Source: Scalesia atractyloides (lineage: Eukaryota; Streptophyta; Magnoliopsida; Asterales; Asteraceae). From it: a stretch of DNA of 64,000 nt. Positions 57,559 through 64,000 of this stretch are shown one piece after another (positions within the stretch are counted from its first letter, which is position 1; every line of letters starts with the position of its first letter). The stretch is from assembly GCA_947069175.1 (NCBI GenBank), contig CAMTDV010001633.1:60866102-60930101 (forward strand). The letters run 5' to 3'. Position numbers and translations under genes: made by a program. The notes under the pieces were generated by a model, which did not search any database, was not told where the DNA came from, and saw nothing but the letters and a program-made list of their open reading frames with translations.

Positions 57559-58556
57559 TCCGTTGAGTCGGTATGTCTGGGTTATCAGTTAACCCAGACT
57601 CGTAAGTTACTTTTGTAAAAAAAATATCTGGGACCTAAATATCCGAATTATTAAAATATTAACTGAAACGGGCTAGAGTGTTACAAACTCCCAATGCATT
57701 GGGGTAGATCACCATTAAGCAACAAAATGTTACTAATTTATAATGTGGAAATTAATAATTCAAATTTGAGAATAATATTTTATAAGAAAATAGAAGGATT
57801 TGTAGGTTTATATTTAATATTTATTAAAATACTATAAGATAAGTAGGACATAGAGACGGAAAAATAAAAAAATAAATGTCTGAAATGAATGAATGACACG
57901 CGACACACATTATTTTTTTATTATATAGTATAAAAATATAAATATTCTCCAAGAGTTGGTTTCCAATTTAAGCAGAAACGTTGTTCTTGCCTGTTTGTTG
58001 TGCCAATGTTGGAGAAGACCTAGGTGAAAAATGCCAAGTAAACTTACTTCTAGACAATAATCATTAATTGCGAAAGCTATATAGTATTTGACCAAAAAAA
58101 AAAGTGATTTAGCAAAACTTGACATAAAATGATAATTGAAGAATTGGTTGGCCAAAATTACCGAACGTTGTTTGAAATGATTTGGTTTATTCGTAGAAAT
58201 GTTTAAAACACAAATGTTCATATCAAAGCTAATCAAACTTGTTTTGGTAAATTTTGAAATTGAGCAAGTGATGTTAAGCATGACCAAATAGATGTTTATA
58301 GTTGATCTAGTTAAACCGACTTTTTTTTCAAGTGGTGTTGGTGAAACATTTATTTACCATAATGGATGTTTTAAAAAGTATTTACTAAAACGAGTATTTT
58401 TTTTTTGAAAAGATACCTTTTTCCAACTTCTAATTTTTTTTGATAAAAATAATTTCTATTTAAAAGTACGTTATTTAAGAAAAATAAAAAGTTTCTAATA
58501 AAAACATTTCATGAAATTTTATATAGCTTTTTAATGTTTCTTCACTAGACGATTTC

Positions 58557-58672
58557 GTAACTTTTTTCTACAATGCTTTTTCCTTAGAAACATTGTTTTT
58601 ATTTCGTAATTTCTGTAACTTTTTTCTACAATGCTTTTTCCTTAGAAACAGTGTTTTTATTTCGTAAATTTC
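58557..58672. repeat. 58-bp tandem duplication
   Basis: GTAACTTTTTTCTACAATGC, TTTTTCCTTAGAAACA and TGTTTTTATTTCGTAA occur at 58,557 and again at 58,615 with one substitution, so the duplication is recent. Confidence 0.9.
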
Positions 58673-59744
58673 TTCTTTTTTTTAATTTCTGTAGAAACAC
58701 AATTTTGTAGAAGCTTTCGTTTTTCATTAAAAAACAATTATATGTACTTTTTAAAAACGTTTTTGAATAATTTTAAGTGTATATAAAAAAAGCTCAGTAA
58801 AAGAATACATATGTACTTGTTATAAAACAATTTGTGAAATATCACGATCAAAACAAAACTTGGGTTTTTGAATGATTTATTTAATATTTATCGGAACATC
58901 ATCTTTTAACTTTTTCTTTAAAAAGTTATTAAACATAACATCATTTTTTTTGGCTCATATACATATACGCAGGTAAGGTATCATGTGAATATTTCTAAGT
59001 TGTATTATCAAAACTAATAATCTATATTAGTTAAACGAGTTATATCATATCTATTCATTAAGATGATGTATTTTTTATTTTATTGTTCTGTAAAGGATTA
59101 AAAATTAAAAAAAAAAATAGTTGAAACATGTTTAACTTAAAAAAAGAAAAGCAAAATCGTTTATATGAATACATATTATAAGGAAATTAAAAAATATATG
59201 AAAGAATAAACAATGTTTTAGTCAGATAGCATTTAAGAAAAAGTTAAAAATGTTAATAAAAGATTTAAAAAACATTTTATAAAATCTCATATTCCGTTTT
59301 TTTTCCTATATATTTTCTTCTTTCACCTCTTGCTAGATTACATATCTGTAAACAAAAATTAATTTTATACAATAAAATTAGGAGTGAGAAAAAGTTCTTA
59401 AAATACACCTATTTTGGTAAATAAGTTTTCCATCAACACTCGTTTGAGAAATAAGTTTTCCCCTATTAAATTGAATTAGCTAAAATATATCAAGTTTTGT
59501 TTAAATAAAATAAAAGAAATTGTTCCTTAATATCATACATGTAAATAACTGTGTATTCTAAAAATAAAAAAATATATATATGCAAAGTAAAGGTATATAT
59601 ACTTGGTTCAATTTACATGCTCAGTTACAATTTTTAAATCAGATTTTTTGTAGCCATAAACCCTAGGTTCATTGGTTCTTCAGTTTATAAACATCCTCCT
59701 TAAGCTCATTGGTTCTTCAGTTTATGACTTTATGATGATGTTAA

Positions 59745-59746
59745 TT

Positions 59747-59787
<41 letters not shown>
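59745..59787. repeat. TAA microsatellite
   Basis: About 14 uninterrupted TAA/ATA units. Confidence 0.95.
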
Positions 59788-59789
<2 letters not shown>

Positions 59790-61422
59790 CCAATAACAAA
59801 ACCCTCTTTCTTTAATGATTAGAATCGAATCATTTTTAAGGTATTGAGATCCAATTTCGTCATGTGGTGCGTCACCACTCAAATATAAAATTGAACAAGC
59901 TTTCGTTTTCTATTTGCTGACTTATACATATAAAATTCAGATTCAAAAGTTTTGGCCATATGGAATTAAAGAACTCCATTCCAATTTCTAAAAGTTGCAA
60001 TGCCTTTTCATTAGCAAATATCAATATAGTACGGAATTTTCGATGATAGTTTTTTTTAAACAACATAATTTTCGATTAAATGTCAAAGTAACAAATTACA
60101 AACAAGTGGCAGGTAAGCGGATAACAAACTGCGCCGCAACCCCATTTTGGATTGCAAAACCAATACTACTAAAGACAAAGAATTCTATTCTAAACGAGAC
60201 TAAATAATTCTAATTAACTTTTTCTTTGGGATTGGACCAAAAACCTCTTACTAAAAGATAAAAGACTCTATCAAATGAATTAGTCTCACGTTAATTAAAC
60301 TTTAACAAATGGATTTATTAATTTTGGAGGATAGTTAACATTTAAAATACGCCACTCACACCCTCGATCCTAAAAGTAACATCAACTATTTTATTTTGGT
60401 TTGTTATGAAAATTTTAACTATATGTGAAAAGAATTTATTGATTTTCTTGTTCTACCACTGATTCTTAAACTTAATTAATCACATGTTGCTAAAGCTATA
60501 TCTATTCTTGTATGAAGGTTGGGTGCAATACTAAAGTCGTTGGAGTTAAGAGTAAGAGGTCAATAGTTCAAATATCAGTAACATTCAATTGTTACTTACA
60601 ATAACTAGCTTCCGCAAATAACGAAAATGAGAAAAATAAAATTATAGTCTCCTAAAAATAGGAAATTGTAAGAGGGTATCAAATGACTCTAATCGAACTC
60701 TGACTAGCGGCAATGCACCTGTCTCGTCGAACTCTATGATCTTAGATTTTAGGTTTTTGCTTTGGATTTTAGGTTGTAGATTTTAGAATTGTTGTTTAGA
60801 TCATTATTATCTTTCTATTTGGCATTATGTCTTCTTCTTTTTTGTCACATGTGTCTTTTTTGCGATTAATTCTGTCTTTTTCCCTCGGCATTATGTTATA
60901 TTTCTCACCATGGTGTAATATTTTACGATCCATTGTGTCTTTGTATCATTCATAGATTTAGGAGACTTTATAAAATAATTTTACCCGCCTGATACTTGTT
61001 TTTATATATGTTATATATTGAGTTATACTATTTTATTAAAAATCTTTCCACACTCTAAAAAGACATTGTTTATGGTTCAGATATGTTATTCAGATTATAC
61101 CATTTAGACATAACCAAACAATCCCCACCCTACGGACCTTTCCACATATTGCAAAATGCTAAAACGGGCAGATTAAATTATATTTGGTATATGCTTAAGC
61201 AATCAATAATCATGTCCACAAATACTTTATCTTATATTTTGCAACTGTAATGTCACGTCAATCATTAATCAAATAATTTAAATTCATTTAATTAAAAAGT
61301 CATTTCGTTTTCACATATTTTCTGGTTTTCTTGCTATCCAACATCAATTCTGAATTCAAAAATCATTTTTGAAATTAAATAACAAAGTTTTTACTAAAAT
61401 ATGTAACAATGACGTTATATTA

Positions 61423-61954
61423 TGCAAATTGGATTTAAATAATCTCACCTTTCTCAATTTGGGTGATAATAATTCCAAGTCAGTTATTAGCCCATAATAA
61501 TCCGAACTGGTCAATTTTTTTTTGTAAAATAGTCCGCCATTAAAATAGCTTAACGGAGTCTAGTTTTAATCTGAATTACAAACCGATATTTTAGGGCTTT
61601 TAATCAAAATGAGGATATGAGTCGATTGATGTAAAACTTACCTCAAAATACCGCCCCAACCCACAAAAACAGTGCTCCAATTCGGGTGTTTAAACTTCCA
61701 ATGAACAAAAATCAAGTCATTTCGAGCACAATTTCGAGGTAAGTTTTAAATCAATCGACTCGTATCCTCATTCTGATCAAAAGCCCGAAAACATCGGTTT
61801 GTAATTCGGAAAAAAAACTTAACTCCGTTAAGCTATTTTAACGACGGACTATTTTAAAAAAAATGGACGAGTTTGGATTATTATCAGATAATAACTGATT
61901 TAGGATTATTATCGACCAAAGTTAAAAGGTGGGATTATTTATTTCCAATTTGCC
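61423..61954. mobile_element. Fold-back element, 532 bp
   Basis: Ends CAAATTGGATTTAAATAATC and GATTATTTATTTCCAATTTG are inverted copies; further inside, 'TTATTAGCCCATAATAATCC', 'AGCTTAACGGAGT' and 'GTCGATTGATGTAAAACTTA' have their partners in reverse on the right arm, so it folds almost end to end. TATATTA occurs on both sides (61,416-61,422; 61,955-61,961). No coding capacity; superfamily uncertain. Confidence 0.75.
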
Positions 61955-62163
61955 TATATTATATTATATATTTTCATAAGATGATGAACTCTAAATTTTA
62001 AAATATTATATGATAAACCAAGTATTAAAAGGACGTGAAGGGAGAGATCCACATGCTTTGTTTTTAAAATGAAATTTTAATTCGTGGATCCAACGTAGTT
62101 TGCCCACAAACCCTTCCATATTTAGTAATATTATAAACCAACTGGAACACAACTTTCATCTTA

Positions 62164-62502
62164 CACCATCTCTAGTCGGGCGTTTTTTGCCCAAAAACAC
62201 ATCAAACACGCCCCAACCCTCACCCCTCTCGGCGTGATTGGGCGCTATTTGCCCAAAAAACTCACACCCGCGTGATTTGAAACACGCCAAACACCACCTC
62301 CTTTGGCCAATCACATGCATTCTTTCCTATTTTTGCCAAATACCATTTTTTGATGGTTTTTATTTATTTAATTGTTTAACACCTTTTTAAGATAATGCCC
62401 CACATCCCCACTACACCCGTTTTAGAAAACGCCCGATTGCCGACTGGGTTTCCACATGGCGCAAAACGCCCAAGTGTTGGGTGTTGACGACTACGCATGG
62501 TC
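62164..62502. mobile_element. Tourist/PIF-Harbinger-type MITE, 339 bp
   Basis: Left end CACCATCTCTAGTCG and right end (other strand) GACCATGCGTAGTCG are near-identical inverted repeats, directly flanked by TTA on both sides (62,161-62,163; 62,503-62,505), the target preference of Harbinger transposases. Inside are repeated GGGCGTTTTTTGCCC / GGGCGCTATTTGCCC dyads. Non-coding. Confidence 0.75.
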
Positions 62503-62639
62503 TTAGACCATCCTAACGTGTGACTACGCGAGAGGGTCAGAGATACCACTCACCTCCCTCTACATTGGCTTGCCTTACTTCTTTCCTCCGTCTCCTCACG
62601 TATCTGTAACTCTCTCTCCTTCTTTCACAATATTTCACG

Positions 62640-63430
62640 GACGACAGAGCCGTCTTTAAAAATTCTCAAAAAATGTTGGGCCCGGAGCGAGTAGATAAAA
62701 CAGAGACCTATAATATAAAGTCAATAACTCACTTTTGAAAAGAAAAGATAAACATATGTGAAAAAATGAGCCCTAAAATAGAAATAGTTTTAAAAATATA
62801 TAAAAAGTTAAATGTATACATTTATAAACAACGGAAACTTTATCTGTTTGATGCACTCGTTATAATAAGTGAAAGAAAAACCTCAAAAATATAGTCGTAA
62901 CATGTCCAAAATATGTTCGCTTCACTAGTTTTTGTATAATAAAAAGAAAAAAAAACCATTTAAATAATTATTAAAAATTGTTTAGTTAAATTTTATTTAA
63001 CTTAAATAATAAAGACAACAATAAAACAATATATAACAAATATTACAGTTTTAAATTAGAAAAAAGGAAAATTTAAAAAATTAGCAACGAAAAAACAAAA
63101 GCAAAACAGTATTAAGTCTTCTCCCACAAAAACAATAAAAAGAAACAAATAGAAAAAATAAGATGGGGTAAAAACATAAAATGAAAAAAGAAAACTAAAA
63201 CAACCTAGGGAAGGAGTCGAACCTGCGTATCTGTATATCTCCAACCCTTTTCAATGCGGACATCAAACCAATAAATGCAATTGTTTATCATATTGAAACA
63301 CAATATATATACATACTTAATATAAATATTTTTTTATAAATAAACGTTTTGGGCCTCGGGGAGTTTGGACCTTGGGCAGTCGCCCACCCCGCACTCCCTT
63401 TGGGTCAGGCCTGACGAACGACGACGGTAC
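62640..63430. repeat. Possible non-autonomous element with tRNA-like piece
   Basis: GACAGAGCCGTCTTTAAAAA plus GGGCCCGGAGC at the left and GGGCCTCGGGGAG, GGGCAGTCGCCC and GGTCAGGCCTGACGA at the right are words I associate with a common plant dispersed repeat. A tRNA-like T arm in reverse (GGAAGGAGTCGAACCTGCG) lies at 63,210-63,228. The borders are not proven and there is no gene; the AT-rich middle gives only low-complexity open frames. Confidence 0.35.
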
Positions 63431-63500
63431 TCATGAGTATATCCCCTCCCTATATCCTCCCAATCGACACCCTCTCTCATCCATGTTAGATGGTTGCTTG

Positions 63501-64000
63501 TAACACCCCAAAACTAATTTTGATGAGTAATTAGACATAATAATGAATTATGGACTTGATGTTTGTTTGATAGCGATTATGGACTAAAGGCTCAAAAAGA
63601 AAATAATAAGGAAAGCCAGTCCACAGGACTATGCATGAAACCCTAAAACATTGAACTAACCCCTTCTCTTGTTTTCCCAACATCCCTTACGTTTTCTTAG
63701 AGAGATAGAGACTAGTGAGAGAAAGTCAAGACTTGAGTGGATTAGACCATGATTTTGAGAGGAGATCGAAGTAAGGCATATCCGGAACGTTTCCACATTG
63801 ATATTGAGCTACTTTAATGATAAAAGAGCTGTTTTTGATAAGTTTAGGTTCGAGACGAGTAGATTTGGCGAAATCGGTATGTTCCACGTAAAAAGTTGCC
63901 TGCATTTGACGATTCATGCTTACTAGATGCTAGTTGATGATATTGATGTTTTCCAACGATAAAGTTAGGATCTTAACGTGAAAATCGAGCAGACAAGGTT
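63501..64000 (+). mobile_element. Possible LTR start running off the window
   Basis: TGTAACACCCCAAAACTAAT at 63,501 resembles LTR starts in this genome (TGTAACAC/TGTCACACCCC). The following 500 bp is non-coding and no end is present, so this rests on the first few bases only. Confidence 0.3.

Larger units (their letters stand above)
57559..61422. other. AT-rich gene-free segment
   Basis: No coding region supported; the 125-codon open frame at 57,910-58,287 (minus) has no motif and a low-complexity composition. Contents: a 58-bp tandem duplication at about 58,557-58,672, an ATA/TAA microsatellite at 59,745-59,787, and several long A/T runs. Confidence 0.6.

Noticed and set aside
57910..58287. 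125-codon minus-strand open frame
   Set aside because: No motif, AT-rich low-complexity composition, no supporting context.
60500..60600. tRNA-like sequence with AGGTCAATAGTTCAAATATC
   Set aside because: Only a poor B-box match and no A box at the right distance; too weak to call a SINE.

Overview
This is nuclear DNA of a flowering plant. It is AT-rich, has introns with GT..AG borders, carries an APETALA2-type gene with a miR172 target site, and is crowded with plant LTR retrotransposons (Ty3/gypsy chromovirus type, primed by initiator-Met tRNA), MULE-, hAT- and PIF/Harbinger-type small elements and tRNA-derived SINE-like sequences. The style of the LTRs makes me think of Asteraceae, but that is a guess.

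Layout. 1-6,600: a PIF/Harbinger transposase pseudogene on the minus strand, cut into two halves (6,030-6,596 and 1,089-1,724) by a 4.3-kb LTR-like insertion (1,725-6,029) full of internal tandem repeats. 7,234-7,609: a MULE-like MITE. 8,400-13,650: the only intact host gene, a ten-exon euAP2 gene (CDS 8,834-13,446, 468 codons plus stop) with two AP2 domains, an EAR motif, a miR172 site in the last exon and two fold-back MITEs in its introns. 13,800-15,600: SINE-like pieces, a fold-back element and a ~71-bp tandem repeat.

15,508-52,983 is a nested retrotransposon complex inside a large duplication. A gene-free 6.26-kb segment followed by a 2.61-kb LTR (15,508-24,380) recurs at 44,112-52,983 at about 99.5% identity by eye. 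In copy 1 the LTR is the 5' LTR of a large element (A) with PBS, gag and pol. In copy 2 the same LTR is solo, flanked by the 5-bp duplication CTAAG. Between them, A is broken by a minus-strand relative (C, 28,062 to about 38,759). C's 3' LTR holds a solo LTR (B, 28,664-31,303) and its gag end is cut by a forward LTR piece (D). A resumes as an integrase fragment (38,761-39,697) and a truncated 3' LTR (E), into which another solo LTR (F, 41,053-43,695) inserted.

The most unusual signal is inside these LTRs. Each has one antisense Ser/Leu-tRNA-like module near its start, and the full-length ones have two to four sense modules made of a 10-11 bp hairpin (an enlarged D-arm-like stem) followed by a pol III B-box-like GTTCGANNC motif. 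Three hairpin families differ in sequence while keeping complementarity.

52,984-64,000 holds no gene I can support: LTR-derived sequence to about 57,558, AT-rich DNA, a 532-bp fold-back element, a 339-bp Harbinger-type MITE and a possible LTR start at 63,501. The AP2-like gene is the only locus here likely to matter to host development; everything else is mobile or decayed DNA.
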